A stretch of DNA of 64,000 bases from Lacibacter luteus (GTDB taxonomy: Bacteria; Bacteroidota; Bacteroidia; Chitinophagales; Chitinophagaceae). Shown here piece after piece: positions 19,095-28,611 of this stretch. Within the stretch, counting starts at the first letter, position 1. Each line of letters begins with the position of its first letter. The notes below the pieces were generated by a model. The model was not told where the DNA came from, made no database searches, and saw nothing but the letters and a program-made list of their open reading frames with translations. The stretch is taken from NCBI RefSeq assembly GCF_004118265.1, contig NZ_SDHW01000001.1:310001-374000 (forward strand), in the 5' to 3' direction. Made by a program: the position numbers and the translations under genes.

Positions 19095-20609
19095 ATGTCA
19101 AGAATCAGTTTTCAAAAAACAATTTTCATCCTGTCTGCCATTGTCGTTCTTTCATTTCAATCGCATACCGATAAATGGGTATCGAAGTTTATCAAACTAA
19201 ATAAGAACGGCTCGCTGGAATATATTCCCGATGAAAAAGGAAATATCATTCCCGACTTCAGCAGAGTTGGTTATTACAGCGGAGATAAAAACATTCCGGA
19301 GATACCAGTTGTTAAAACCATTTCAGCAACAGGTTCTGATAATGATGAAACCGTGATTCAGCAAGCTATTGACGAAGTTGCAAAATTGCCTTTGAAAAAA
19401 GATGGATTCAGAGGAGCGATATTATTAAAAAAAGGAAGCTATATCATTCCCAACAGTATCCGTATCAAAGCAAGTGGTATTGTTTTAAGAGGTGAAGGTG
19501 ATGATACAAAATTGCTGTCCACATCAAAAAAACAAGTGGCAGTAGTTGATGTGTCGGGCGATGGAACTATAACGGAAGTAAAAGGCAGCAGAACAAAGAT
19601 CATAAACGAGTATGTGCCCACGGGTTCATTTACGTTCAGCGTTTCATCGACTAAAAGTTTTTCTGTGGGCGATAAGATCATTGTGTTACGACCCGGAACC
19701 AATCAATGGATAAAGGATTTAAAGATGGATCAGATCGAAGACCGTGGTGGCACACGCCAATGGCAGCCGAAAGAATACGATCTTGAATTTGAACGTGTGA
19801 TCACTAAGATTGAAGGCAATAAGATCAGCATCGATAACCCGATCGTAATGCCGATGGAACAGAAATATGGTGGTGCTGAAATTTATAAATACAGTTTTGC
19901 AAATCGCATTAACCATGTAGGCATTGAGCATCTTTCGTTTGAAAGTTCATTTGAAACCGACACTTCTGAAAATCATGCATGGGACGCCATTAAAATGAAT
20001 AAAATAGAAAACAGCTGGGTTCGAAATGTTACAGCAAAACATTTTGGCTTCAGTTGTGTAAATCTTGGAGCGCTTGCAAAAAGCATTTCTGTGCTTAACA
20101 GCAAATGTTTCGATCATAAATCAGTTATAACAGGCAGCCGCAGGTATTCGTTCAGCAATAATGGTCAGTTGAATTTATTCATGAACTGTCAAACTTCTGA
20201 TGGAAGACATGATTATGTAACAGGTGCCCGAACAAATGGGCCCAATGTTTTTTACAATTGCACTTCCACCAAAACACATGCAGACATCGGACCGCATCAT
20301 CGTTGGTCAACAGGTACATTGTATGATAACATTGTAACCGATGGCGAGATCAATATCCAGGACCGTGGTAATTGGGGAAGCGGTCATGGATGGGTTGGTG
20401 TTACACAGGTTGTTTGGAACTGTACTGTAAAACGTGCAGCGGTGCAAAACCCATGGGTATCGGGTAATAATTATTGTATTGGCCTTAAAGGAGAAAAATA
20501 TGATGGTCGTTTAAAAGGCAGACCGGATGCGTTGTGGGAAGGACAAAATAAAGACGGATTGCAACCAACCTCGTTATACATGGCGCAATTAAATGCAAGG
20601 AAGAAGTAA
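19095..20609 (+). CDS. Right-handed beta-helix protein, putative polysaccharide lyase (unclassified family), copy 1
   Basis: This 504-residue protein has a short hydrophobic N-terminus (TIFILSAIVVLSFQ) that is probably a signal peptide. It carries the pectate-lyase-superfamily start DETVIQQAIDEVAK, GFRGAILLKKGSY and GIVLRGEG, followed by beta-helix coils. The C-terminal part holds PHHRWSTGTLYDN and DRGNWGSGHGW, and the same blocks occur in the protein at 33417-34991, so the two are paralogues. Conserved His, Arg and Gly in these blocks are candidate active-site residues. The in-frame ORF extends far upstream, but the ATG at 19095 gives a sensible signal peptide and clears the divergent gene. 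It begins a rightward operon with the GH28-like gene. The exact reaction is unknown. Confidence 0.75.
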   Translation: MSRISFQKTIFILSAIVVLSFQSHTDKWVSKFIKLNKNGSLEYIPDEKGNIIPDFSRVGYYSGDKNIPEIPVVKTISATGSDNDETVIQQAIDEVAKLPLKKDGFRGAILLKKGSYIIPNSIRIKASGIVLRGEGDDTKLLSTSKKQVAVVDVSGDGTITEVKGSRTKIINEYVPTGSFTFSVSSTKSFSVGDKIIVLRPGTNQWIKDLKMDQIEDRGGTRQWQPKEYDLEFERVITKIEGNKISIDNPIVMPMEQKYGGAEIYKYSFANRINHVGIEHLSFESSFETDTSENHAWDAIKMNKIENSWVRNVTAKHFGFSCVNLGALAKSISVLNSKCFDHKSVITGSRRYSFSNNGQLNLFMNCQTSDGRHDYVTGARTNGPNVFYNCTSTKTHADIGPHHRWSTGTLYDNIVTDGEINIQDRGNWGSGHGWVGVTQVVWNCTVKRAAVQNPWVSGNNYCIGLKGEKYDGRLKGRPDALWEGQNKDGLQPTSLYMAQLNARKK

Positions 20610-20658
20610 CGAGGCATTTAGGCATCGCTTAAGCCATATACAGTTCAAAAAAGCAAAA

Positions 20659-22350
20659 ATGAATTTTATGGAAGATAATCATTCTCTTTCCCGCCGTGAG
20701 TGGCTAGGTAAAGTAACTGTTCCTGCAATTGCAGCAGGTGCCACTCTGCTTGCAGCAAATGCAAACGCATCTCCTGTTGCTGAAGAAAAAGAAGATCATC
20801 TGCAAGGTGCAAAAATTTACAACGTGAGAGATTTTGGTGCTAAGGGCGATGGTAAAACATTAAACACAAAAAGCATTCAGGCGGCCATCGATCAATGTTA
20901 TGCCGATAAAGGCGGTACTGTGTTGATCCCGGCAGGTGATTTTCTTTCCGGCACATTAGAATTAAAGTCGAATGTTACACTTCATATTGCTGCTTCGGGT
21001 AAATTGTTAGGTAGTCCAAAACGGGAAGATTATACAGCAGGTAAAGGCGTACCGTCCGGTAACGGAAATATTGTTTTTCTTTTTGCGGTGAATGCACATC
21101 ATCTCTCAATTGAAGGGAAAGGAACCATTGATGGAAATGGTCTTGCCTTTTATAATGGTAAAGGAGATAATACAGGGCCGGGGCAGAATGGTGTAGGCGG
21201 AAATTTTGATCGCCCTCATCTTGCTATTTTTTTTCAATGCAGCAACCTGCGGATGGATGATGTTTTTTGTACAGCAAGTGCCTACCATTGTTTCCGCATT
21301 TTGAGTTGTAAGCATGTGCATATCGATGGCGTAAGGATCTACAATCGTGTAAACAGGAATAACGATGGCTTTCATTTTAATAACAGCGAGTATGTACACA
21401 TCATTAATTGTGATGTGCAGTGCCAGGATGATGCATGCGCCTTGTTTGGCAGCAACAAATTTGTAACCATCAGTAATTGCAGCTTCAGTACACGCTGGTC
21501 TGTTTTTCGTTTTGGTGGTGGTGAATCGCAGAACATCACTGTCAGCAATTGTTTGATCTATGATACTTATGGTTGCCCCATCAAGATCAGTGCAGGCAGA
21601 GCATCAATTGAAAATCTTAGTTTTTCAAATATCATTATGCGAAATGTAACCGGGCCAATCGGTATTGGATTCAGTGGCCCATCAACGGGCGGCAACAGCA
21701 ATAATGCATCAATCACAAAACCATTTATCCGCAACATCTCGTTTAACAATATCCGTGCAAGTGTAATTGAAAAACCAATCGATCACCCCGATATTCATTT
21801 TGGTGTAACAGTAAGAGAAGGCGAAAAGAATTCATGCATTACCTTAAACGCAATGGGTGAATATTATCTTGAAGATATCAGTTTCAATGATGTTCATGTG
21901 AAGTATGCAGGTGGCGGAACTGCAGAACAGCCGGCGAAGGTTATCCCTAAAATTGCGGCGGAGTATTTCGGCGTGTGGGATCCCCTACCCGGCGGCCCTC
22001 CTGCTTATGGTATGTATGCCCGCAATGTAAAAGGTCTTACGCTGAATAACGTACGGTTTGAATATGATCAACCAGATAAAAGACCTGCAATTATTTTTGA
22101 TCATGTGCAGGATGCATCTGTTAATGGATTAACAGCAATGGGAAGTCCCGGAAATGAGTTGCTACGATTTGTAAACTCACAAGACATTTTGCTTAGCGCA
22201 ACCAAAGTATTGACAACTGCTGCTACATTTCTTCATGTAGCAGGAGAATTAAGTCAAAACATAATTGTGAATGGTGGCGATCTGAAGAAAGTGAAACAGC
22301 AGGCAACCTTTGACCTCGGAGCATCCAAGGAATCAACAATGTTTTCATAG
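20659..22350 (+). CDS. GH28-like (polygalacturonase superfamily) beta-helix protein with Tat signal
   Basis: This 563-residue protein has a twin-arginine signal (SRREWLG, residues 11-17), suggesting export folded by Tat. The body starts with YNVRDFGAKGDGKTLNTKSI and AAIDQCYADKGGTVLIPAG, as in GH28. GH28 catalytic positions: N234-N235-D236 (NNDGF) and D257-D258 (CQDDAC) are present, and K309 (PIKIS) matches the RIK lysine. The usual GHG is replaced by a stretch around R279-W280 (STRWSVFRFGGGE). Activity may therefore differ from classical polygalacturonase. Start ATG at 20659 gives the Tat peptide; an ATG at 20668 is also possible and 20593 would overlap the previous gene. It lies 49 bases after the beta-helix gene. 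Confidence 0.82.
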   Translation: MNFMEDNHSLSRREWLGKVTVPAIAAGATLLAANANASPVAEEKEDHLQGAKIYNVRDFGAKGDGKTLNTKSIQAAIDQCYADKGGTVLIPAGDFLSGTLELKSNVTLHIAASGKLLGSPKREDYTAGKGVPSGNGNIVFLFAVNAHHLSIEGKGTIDGNGLAFYNGKGDNTGPGQNGVGGNFDRPHLAIFFQCSNLRMDDVFCTASAYHCFRILSCKHVHIDGVRIYNRVNRNNDGFHFNNSEYVHIINCDVQCQDDACALFGSNKFVTISNCSFSTRWSVFRFGGGESQNITVSNCLIYDTYGCPIKISAGRASIENLSFSNIIMRNVTGPIGIGFSGPSTGGNSNNASITKPFIRNISFNNIRASVIEKPIDHPDIHFGVTVREGEKNSCITLNAMGEYYLEDISFNDVHVKYAGGGTAEQPAKVIPKIAAEYFGVWDPLPGGPPAYGMYARNVKGLTLNNVRFEYDQPDKRPAIIFDHVQDASVNGLTAMGSPGNELLRFVNSQDILLSATKVLTTAATFLHVAGELSQNIIVNGGDLKKVKQQATFDLGASKESTMFS

Positions 22351-22424
22351 AACTGCTAATAACCTTTTCGTCAAGCAAATCTCACTTCATATCTAAAATT
22401 CCAAACACGCTGCTTATTGTGTTT

Positions 22425-22432
22425 TATTTTTG
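22425..22432 (+). promoter_or_regulatory. Possible -7 element before NlpE-like pair
   Basis: TATTTTTG matches the Bacteroidota -7 consensus TAnnTTTG exactly and ends 16 bases before the ATG at 22449. No clear -33 element is visible at the expected distance. Confidence 0.3.
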
Positions 22433-22448
22433 ATAGAAATAATCGTTA

Positions 22449-22955
22449 ATGAAACCGATACAATCTGCTTTTACACTGATGACATTGGTTGCATGTTTGT
22501 CAGTTGGAAAACTGCAAAGAAACTTAAATGATTCGTCCATACTGGGAATATTTGCAGGTACTACTCCTTGTGGTCAGTTTATACGACCATTACACAAAGT
22601 GTCAGCGGAGGCCGATTGCGCAATGGTGCAATGGAAATTGATTTTGTACAGAGATCCTGTTTCCCGCAAGCCCACAACTTACAAGCTATCATCTGTCAAC
22701 AGGTTTATTGTAAAGGGAACAAATATGTATTCCGAGCCGGGTACAAAAATGGAAACAGAAGGAAAATGGACAATTGTGCAGGGCACTAAAACAAATCCCA
22801 ATGCCGTAACCTACCAGTTGGGATCGGATAAGACTGAAAGATCCATTCGCTTTCTTAAACTAAGCGATAATCTGATCCATTTATTAGACAGCGACGGGAA
22901 ACTGATGATCGGTAATGAATCGTTTAGTTATACATTAAACCGTGTTGCAAACTAA
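22449..22955 (+). CDS. NlpE-like small exported protein, copy 1
   Basis: This 168-residue protein has a hydrophobic N-terminus (FTLMTLVACLSVG; the Cys could be a lipidation site). The pattern GIFAGTTPCG, then ADCAMVQWKLILYRD, EGKWTIVQG and HLLDSDGKLMIG follows the layout of the NlpE N-terminal beta-barrel domain. In enterobacteria that protein is an envelope-stress/copper sensor lipoprotein. The function here is not known. It is immediately followed (12 bases) by a paralogue, showing a tandem duplication. The pair sits behind the beta-helix/GH28 genes, possibly with its own promoter. Confidence 0.65.
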   Translation: MKPIQSAFTLMTLVACLSVGKLQRNLNDSSILGIFAGTTPCGQFIRPLHKVSAEADCAMVQWKLILYRDPVSRKPTTYKLSSVNRFIVKGTNMYSEPGTKMETEGKWTIVQGTKTNPNAVTYQLGSDKTERSIRFLKLSDNLIHLLDSDGKLMIGNESFSYTLNRVAN

Positions 22956-22967
22956 CTTTCTTAAATA

Positions 22968-23507
22968 ATGTTTATGAAAATTATTTCTTTTGCTTTATTG
23001 ATTTGCAGTTGCATATCAGCAACAAGTGCATTAAAGCTATCAGATCGGTCTGTAAAGAAAATACAATCACCTAAAACAGTAAACAATACAGTTTTAGGTG
23101 TGTTTGCTGGCAGAACTCCTTGCCAGGAATTTCTTAACGAATACAACCTCGGTGAAAACGCAGCATGTGCAAAAAGAAAGATGGGTGTTATACTTTACCA
23201 GGACGCTGTTACACTTCAACCAACTGTGTACGAAACATGGGGCATGGGGAAATGGACCGGAAAAGGCAACTGGAATATTGTAAAAGGAACAGCAAGCGAT
23301 CCGAACGCAATCGTTTTTCAGCTTCAACTTGATGCAAATACATTTTTATTTTTATTAAAGGGTGATGAGAATGTTCTTTTTATCCTCGATAAGAAAAAGG
23401 ATTTTTTGGTCGGCAATGAAAGCCATAGTTATACTCTGAATCGGGAAAGAAATAGAATTCCCTGGGAACAAATGATCTACTTAGAAAACAAAGGCAGCTC
23501 GGAATAA
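22968..23507 (+). CDS. NlpE-like small exported protein, copy 2
   Basis: This 179-residue protein has a signal peptide (IISFALLICSCISATSA) and the same blocks as its neighbour: GVFAGRTPCQEF, ACAKRKMGVILYQD, GKGNWNIVKG, LFILDKKKDFLVGNESHSYTLNR. It therefore arose by tandem duplication and then diverged. Both copies keep the Cys in TPC and a second Cys about 20-30 residues later, a possible disulfide. The start may be the ATG at 22968 or the one at 22974. Role unknown; related domains are called NlpE-like. Confidence 0.65.
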   Translation: MFMKIISFALLICSCISATSALKLSDRSVKKIQSPKTVNNTVLGVFAGRTPCQEFLNEYNLGENAACAKRKMGVILYQDAVTLQPTVYETWGMGKWTGKGNWNIVKGTASDPNAIVFQLQLDANTFLFLLKGDENVLFILDKKKDFLVGNESHSYTLNRERNRIPWEQMIYLENKGSSE

Positions 23508-23534
23508 AAAAGTGCACCACTTTACGTGATGCAC
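23506..23534 (-). terminator. Intrinsic terminator for leftward SusC/D operon
   Basis: A nine-base stem GTGCACCAC / GTGATGCAC (23512-23520 with 23526-23534, one mismatch), loop TTTAC, is followed on the minus strand by a run of six T at 23511-23506. It lies between the convergent SusD (stop at 23701) and NlpE-like genes and overlaps the latter's stop codon. Confidence 0.65.
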
Positions 23535-23612
23535 CTGTACTCGAAAACTACCTGCTGTATGGTAGTTCGTTTCGCCGACTTGTTTAGTTGTCCAGTTGAA
23601 ACTGTTTGTAAG

Positions 23613-23644
23613 AACAACCAGCAATGAGAACATTGCCGGTTGTT
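23613..23644. repeat. Long hairpin in convergent region
   Basis: AACAACC-a-GCAATG (23613-23626), loop AGAA, CATTGC-c-GGTTGTT (23631-23644) forms a 13-pair stem with one mismatch. Another stem, AACTACC / GGTAGTT, lies at 23546-23567. The sequence has no long T-run on either side, so it may be a processing or protective structure or a degenerate repeat element. Confidence 0.5.
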
Positions 23645-23700
23645 GTTTACCTGATAACCTAAACTGTCGACGTTGCTATATGAGAAAAACTTGTGTTCAT

Positions 23701-25419
23701 TTACCAATCAAGATTCTGTGGATATTTTGGCCCTGTTACAACGGCATCGATCTGCGCTTGCGGTATTGGTCTGAGTATATGTTTACTCAGAATGTTTGGT
23801 GCTGCTTCTGAATTATGCAGCTTTACTCTTTCTAATAGTTTACCGGTTCGTACAAGATCCAACCATCTTGTTAATTCACCGCATAGCTCTCTTGTTCGCT
23901 CATCCAGGATAAAATCAATATTGATATCAGCTGCTGTTATCTGCAACGTTAATGGATCACCTGTTGGGAAAGCGGCCCTTGTACGTATGGTATTAATGTA
24001 AGTCACAGCGTCGCCCATATTTCCTGTTCTGAATGCTGCTTCTGCTGCGATGAGATAAGTTTCTGCAAGACGATAAGCAATCACAGGACGAATAGAAGGG
24101 AAATTCAGGTTCGCTCTTTTTGTATCGTTATACTTCATCATGTAAGGCGATAAAGAACTATTGTAATTACGTGGTGGTATTACCAATGGTTTACTGGCAG
24201 CTATCTGTGCATTGGTACGATCAACACCAGGCATAAAAATAGCCGTATCACCAAACGCAAATTTTGGTTGACCTGATACAGCGCCTGCCGGTGCGCCAGC
24301 AGGTAAAGGCGTTGGCCACTTGGGATAACTTGCCGGGTCAGGATTGTTTGCCAGCCAAACAGTTTGAAATGTTTTACCGTAACGTGTATCATTCGCTTTG
24401 TTTGTAAACACAGTATCTGTTGTCCATCGTGTAGGTATACAACGTATGTACGGACGTCCGTATAATGTGCTGCGTATCATCGCAGGTTGACGTTCGTATT
24501 GCGGCACCCACATGTGATTGAGTACATTGTCTGCACTAAAGTTTGAAACACCGCTGTTGTTTGGCCCGTTGAATGCGAGGTTGGATGTATGTTGTACAGA
24601 CCAGATCACTTCGCTGTTTGCTTCATTGCCTTCTTCAAATACTTTTCCAAAATCCTGCAACAGATTTAATCCATGTGTTGCTCTTGTATCTATCAGATCT
24701 TTTGCGGTGACAAGTGCATCAGCATAGTCGGTTGCTTTAGCAGCTGATGATCCGCCACGTGTGAGATAAACTTTCGCCAGCAAATGCTTTGCTGCAGCAC
24801 GTGTAGCTTTACCGGGCAACACATCTTTGATCAATCCCGCAGGCAGATCAGCAATAGCATCTTTCAAATCCTGCACAATAAAATCATACACTTCTGCCAT
24901 CGGCTGTCGTGTGGCAGCAGTGCTTGGAGTTGAAACAAAATTTTTATTCAATGTTACATCACCCCAAAACTGAACGAGTAAAAAATAATAATTGGCCCGT
25001 AGAAATTTTGCTTCAGCAACCATCGTTTTCTTTTTTGCAGCCGGCACATCAACATTCGCAGCATTGTCAATTACACCATTGCAGGTGTTAATGAATGTGT
25101 ATGCATTGCGCCAGTTCGCATTGATTACGCCGGTTGATGGCGTGTAACCACTACTGTAAACATTGATGTCGCTGTTGCCATCAATACCTCTTCTGAATTC
25201 GTCAGTACCTATTACTGTGATGGTAAAATAATCCTGGTTACCCCAGATCAAACGTGTACCGGCATAAGCAGCATCCAATCCCTGTTGAAACCCCTGTGTA
25301 GTGGAAAAGAATGCAGGTGTAAGTATCGATTTCGGATCTTCAATCAACTTCTTTTTACAACTGATTAAGAAGCATGTTGCAAGTATGATTGTATATAGTA
25401 TGCTATTTGTATGTTTCAT
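23701..25419 (-). CDS. susD: SusD/RagB-family surface glycan-binding lipoprotein
   Basis: This 572-residue lipoprotein has a lipobox LISC followed by KKK. SusD hallmarks are VAEAKFLRANYYFLLVQFWGDV, YRLAETYLIAAEAAFRTG and LDERTRELCGELTRWLDLVRTGKL, and the C-terminus IPQAQIDAV followed by YPQNLDW. It pairs with the SusC gene 18 bases upstream and ends the leftward gene run. Its stop is followed by hairpins and a terminator. Its C-terminal region differs from the SusDs at 3059 and 7977, so it represents another SusD subgroup. Confidence 0.95.
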   Translation of the reverse strand: MKHTNSILYTIILATCFLISCKKKLIEDPKSILTPAFFSTTQGFQQGLDAAYAGTRLIWGNQDYFTITVIGTDEFRRGIDGNSDINVYSSGYTPSTGVINANWRNAYTFINTCNGVIDNAANVDVPAAKKKTMVAEAKFLRANYYFLLVQFWGDVTLNKNFVSTPSTAATRQPMAEVYDFIVQDLKDAIADLPAGLIKDVLPGKATRAAAKHLLAKVYLTRGGSSAAKATDYADALVTAKDLIDTRATHGLNLLQDFGKVFEEGNEANSEVIWSVQHTSNLAFNGPNNSGVSNFSADNVLNHMWVPQYERQPAMIRSTLYGRPYIRCIPTRWTTDTVFTNKANDTRYGKTFQTVWLANNPDPASYPKWPTPLPAGAPAGAVSGQPKFAFGDTAIFMPGVDRTNAQIAASKPLVIPPRNYNSSLSPYMMKYNDTKRANLNFPSIRPVIAYRLAETYLIAAEAAFRTGNMGDAVTYINTIRTRAAFPTGDPLTLQITAADINIDFILDERTRELCGELTRWLDLVRTGKLLERVKLHNSEAAPNILSKHILRPIPQAQIDAVVTGPKYPQNLDW

Positions 25420-25437
25420 GTTATTCCTTTGATTTTT

Positions 25438-28400
25438 TTACAACGAAATATTGATACCAAGTATCAGTGACCAATTTGATGGAGTATCGAGATTTAATGT
25501 TGCATTTGACGGACTGGTTGAACTGCCTGCAGCTTCCGGATCGATTCCACCATATTTATTAACGAATGGTGAAAAGAGAATAAACGGATCTTCTACTGTT
25601 GTATAAATGCGAACCGCTCTTGCCCGTAATCTTTTGATGTATGAAGGTGGAAGGTTATAGCCGAGGCTTAATGTTCTGATCTTTACAAACGAACCATCAA
25701 AAAATCCAAGCAATGAATTGTTAGGTGTGTTGGTATTATTTGCATTTGGTTTTGGATATTCATTTTCACCGTTGGTTGGTGTCCAGTAAGGGGTTTTAAT
25801 ATTGTTATATGTTCCCTGGAAAGTATTGGCAAAACCACCACCATGCAGATTGCTTCTGATCATATGTCCCCAACGTGCAAAAGCAACAACGGTAAGATCA
25901 AAACCACGATAAGAAAAACGATTGGTTATACCACCCTCCCATTTGGGTTGACTTGATCCCAGTATCATACGATCATACGTATCCGTTAACTTACCATCAG
26001 GTTTTCCTTCTGGTCCACTGATGTCGGCCCTTCTTATATTTCCAATTACTGAACCTACACCGTTTACTGTTTGCCCCAATGCAAGTGCTGCGGCTGTATC
26101 GGCAGCAGTTGCCTGCCAGATACCAACCTTTTTCCAATCATAAAAAACGCCGATGGGATGGCCAACAAACCAGTTATTTGCAACATCCTTCGTTACGCCA
26201 TTTGCCAACTGTGTAATTTTACCACGATTGATAAACACATTCAGGTCAGTTGTCCAGCTAAAATCTTTTCTTCCTTTTCCCTGGAAATTAACTGAGCTTA
26301 ATTGCAACTCAATCCCTTTGTTTTCTGTTTTACCAATATTTGTAACGATAGCATTCGGTATGCCTGTTGTGGAAGGAAGATTTTGCGGCAACAATAAATT
26401 ATCTGTAAACTGCTTATAGATCTCAATTGAACCTGACAAGCGGTTCTTCAACATTCCAAAATCCAATCCAACATTTACTGTTGAAGTATATTCCCAGGTA
26501 AGATCGGGGTTTGATACATTGCTTAGATATAATCCTGTTGTTGTAATATCACCAAAATTGTACACAACGGGTGATAATGAACCGAGTGTTTGATAAGCGT
26601 TGATGGCGGTGTTACCTACTCTTCCATAACTGGCACGCAGTTTCAGATTTGAAAATGCACTTACATTGTCCATGAAAGATTCTTTCCAGATATTCCATGC
26701 AACAGCAGCTGAAGGAAATGTTTTGAATTGGTTACCCGGAGCCAAGCGTGATGAACCATCAACCCTCATTGTTAATGTAAGCAGGTAGCGATCATTATAA
26801 CTGTAATTCAATCTTCCCATATAGGAAAGAATATCCCACTTCTCATGGCTACCTTCTCCAACAAGATTAGCTCCATAAGTTGGATTGAAATATTCCAGAT
26901 CATCCGAAAGAATGGTGTTGTTCCTGAATTCATTTCCCTGTGTTACCTGCTCCTGTAAACTGAACAATCCTGTAAATAAAACAGAATGCTTTTTCGCAAT
27001 TGTTTTATCGTAAGTGATAATATTCTCCAGTGTATAGTTGGTGCGGAAGCTTGTTCGGTTTTGTGAAGTAGATAAACCACCGAGGTTATTGGTTGTTTTG
27101 CTCGCAAAGAAATCGCCATAAATATCATTGCGTAATTCAACACCGGCATTGAAACGATACTTCAATCCCTTTATAATATTAACATCTGCAAATGCAGTTG
27201 TGAATGTGCCGAAGCGTTTTCTTTTTTGTATAGATGCTCCTTCTACTTCAAAATTTGCCAAAGGATTCCATACCTGGCTTGCACTGCCGGGTACAAAATC
27301 ATTCAACAGTGTTCCATCAGGATTATAAGGAGAAACCATTGGGCTGGCCCTTAATGCTTGTCCCATCGGGTTTGCACCTTCACCATCTGTAACAGTAAAT
27401 GTATTCAGTGTGCTTATGCCAATCTTTACCCGTTTTCCAAACTGCTGATCAACACTTGCCTTTAATGAATAACGCTCAAAGCCCTGTCCATAATAAATTC
27501 CCGTTTCTTTAAAGTAACCTCCCGATAAAGCATATTGTGTTGATTCATTTCCGCCTGTATATCCCAGTTGATGATTGGTGATGATACCGGGTTTGTACAT
27601 CAGCTTCTGCCAATTGGTACTGCGACCTGTATTCATACTTTCAATTTCTTCAGCAGAAAAGTTTTGTGAGATCAACAATGGATCATCAGGGCTGCTATAG
27701 GTTCTGTTGTTACCACTGAAACGTCCATTGTATAAGGCCCATTTTTTGAACGCAGCAAACTCCTGTGTATTCATCACCGGAAATTCTTTCAACACCCTCA
27801 CTTGCCCTACATAGGAATTATAAGTAATTACAGGTCTTCCTGATTTGCCACGCTTGGTTGTAACAAGAATAACACCGTTTGCACCTCTTGAACCATAGAT
27901 AGCTGTTGATGATGCATCTTTTAATATTTCTACTGATGCAACATCATCCTGGTTGAGATCATTGATGTTTCCATTGAAAGGAATATTATCAACTACAATC
28001 AATGGATCGTTACCTGCACGAACAGATCTTGATCCACGAATAAGTATTGATGGCGTAGCACCCGGCTTGCTGTTACCTCCGTTCTTCTGAATATCAATAC
28101 CAGCTCCCTGCCCTTGCAATGCTTGCGTAAGATTTGCAGCAGGAATATCTTTGATCGATTGTTCACTGATTGAAACAATAGCACCTGTTACATCTGATTT
28201 TTTCCTGGTGCCATAACCAACTACCACCACTTCGTTCATCTCATTCTTATTCGGAAGTAATTGAATGTTGACATTCACAGCACTTGTATTGCCTAATTTT
28301 ATTTCTCTTGTTAAATAACCTACATAAGAGATAACAAGAACAGCATTGGGTGAAGCTTCGAGTTGATAAGAGCCATCTGTTTCTGTAATCACTCCTTTGG

Positions 28401-28611
28401 TTGAACCTTTTACGGTAACGTTAACTCCTCCTAATGGTTCGCCGGCCTGGCTGGTAATAACACCTTTAGCCGTTATTGTTTTGGCATCCTGTGCCGGTAG
28501 ATAGGAAAGAAAACAAAGAAAAAAGATTGTAAGTAATGCTATCCTTTTTTTCCTGGAAAAGATAGCATCATGATTTGGTTGGGTGGCTAAGATTCCCAAA
28601 AAGCATCTCAT
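25438..28611 (-). CDS. susC: SusC/RagA-family TonB-dependent outer-membrane transporter
   Basis: This transporter of about 1057 residues has a long N-terminal extension with a hydrophobic segment (RIALLTIFFLCFLSYLPAQ). A carboxypeptidase-regulatory-like domain (AKGVITSQAGEPLGGVNVTV) follows, then the classical MNEVVVVGYGTRKKSDVTGAI. The plug has ILIRGSRSVRAGNDPLIVVD and LKDASSTAIYGSRGANGVIL, and a barrel ends in ILGINISL. The ATG at 28611 (MRCFLG) is chosen because the in-frame ATG at 28650 merely adds residues before the signal peptide. It pairs with the SusD at 23701. A 397-base non-coding region with direct repeats lies upstream, so this pair probably has its own promoter. Confidence 0.95.
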   Translation of the reverse strand: MRCFLGILATQPNHDAIFSRKKRIALLTIFFLCFLSYLPAQDAKTITAKGVITSQAGEPLGGVNVTVKGSTKGVITETDGSYQLEASPNAVLVISYVGYLTREIKLGNTSAVNVNIQLLPNKNEMNEVVVVGYGTRKKSDVTGAIVSISEQSIKDIPAANLTQALQGQGAGIDIQKNGGNSKPGATPSILIRGSRSVRAGNDPLIVVDNIPFNGNINDLNQDDVASVEILKDASSTAIYGSRGANGVILVTTKRGKSGRPVITYNSYVGQVRVLKEFPVMNTQEFAAFKKWALYNGRFSGNNRTYSSPDDPLLISQNFSAEEIESMNTGRSTNWQKLMYKPGIITNHQLGYTGGNESTQYALSGGYFKETGIYYGQGFERYSLKASVDQQFGKRVKIGISTLNTFTVTDGEGANPMGQALRASPMVSPYNPDGTLLNDFVPGSASQVWNPLANFEVEGASIQKRKRFGTFTTAFADVNIIKGLKYRFNAGVELRNDIYGDFFASKTTNNLGGLSTSQNRTSFRTNYTLENIITYDKTIAKKHSVLFTGLFSLQEQVTQGNEFRNNTILSDDLEYFNPTYGANLVGEGSHEKWDILSYMGRLNYSYNDRYLLTLTMRVDGSSRLAPGNQFKTFPSAAVAWNIWKESFMDNVSAFSNLKLRASYGRVGNTAINAYQTLGSLSPVVYNFGDITTTGLYLSNVSNPDLTWEYTSTVNVGLDFGMLKNRLSGSIEIYKQFTDNLLLPQNLPSTTGIPNAIVTNIGKTENKGIELQLSSVNFQGKGRKDFSWTTDLNVFINRGKITQLANGVTKDVANNWFVGHPIGVFYDWKKVGIWQATAADTAAALALGQTVNGVGSVIGNIRRADISGPEGKPDGKLTDTYDRMILGSSQPKWEGGITNRFSYRGFDLTVVAFARWGHMIRSNLHGGGFANTFQGTYNNIKTPYWTPTNGENEYPKPNANNTNTPNNSLLGFFDGSFVKIRTLSLGYNLPPSYIKRLRARAVRIYTTVEDPFILFSPFVNKYGGIDPEAAGSSTSPSNATLNLDTPSNWSLILGINISL

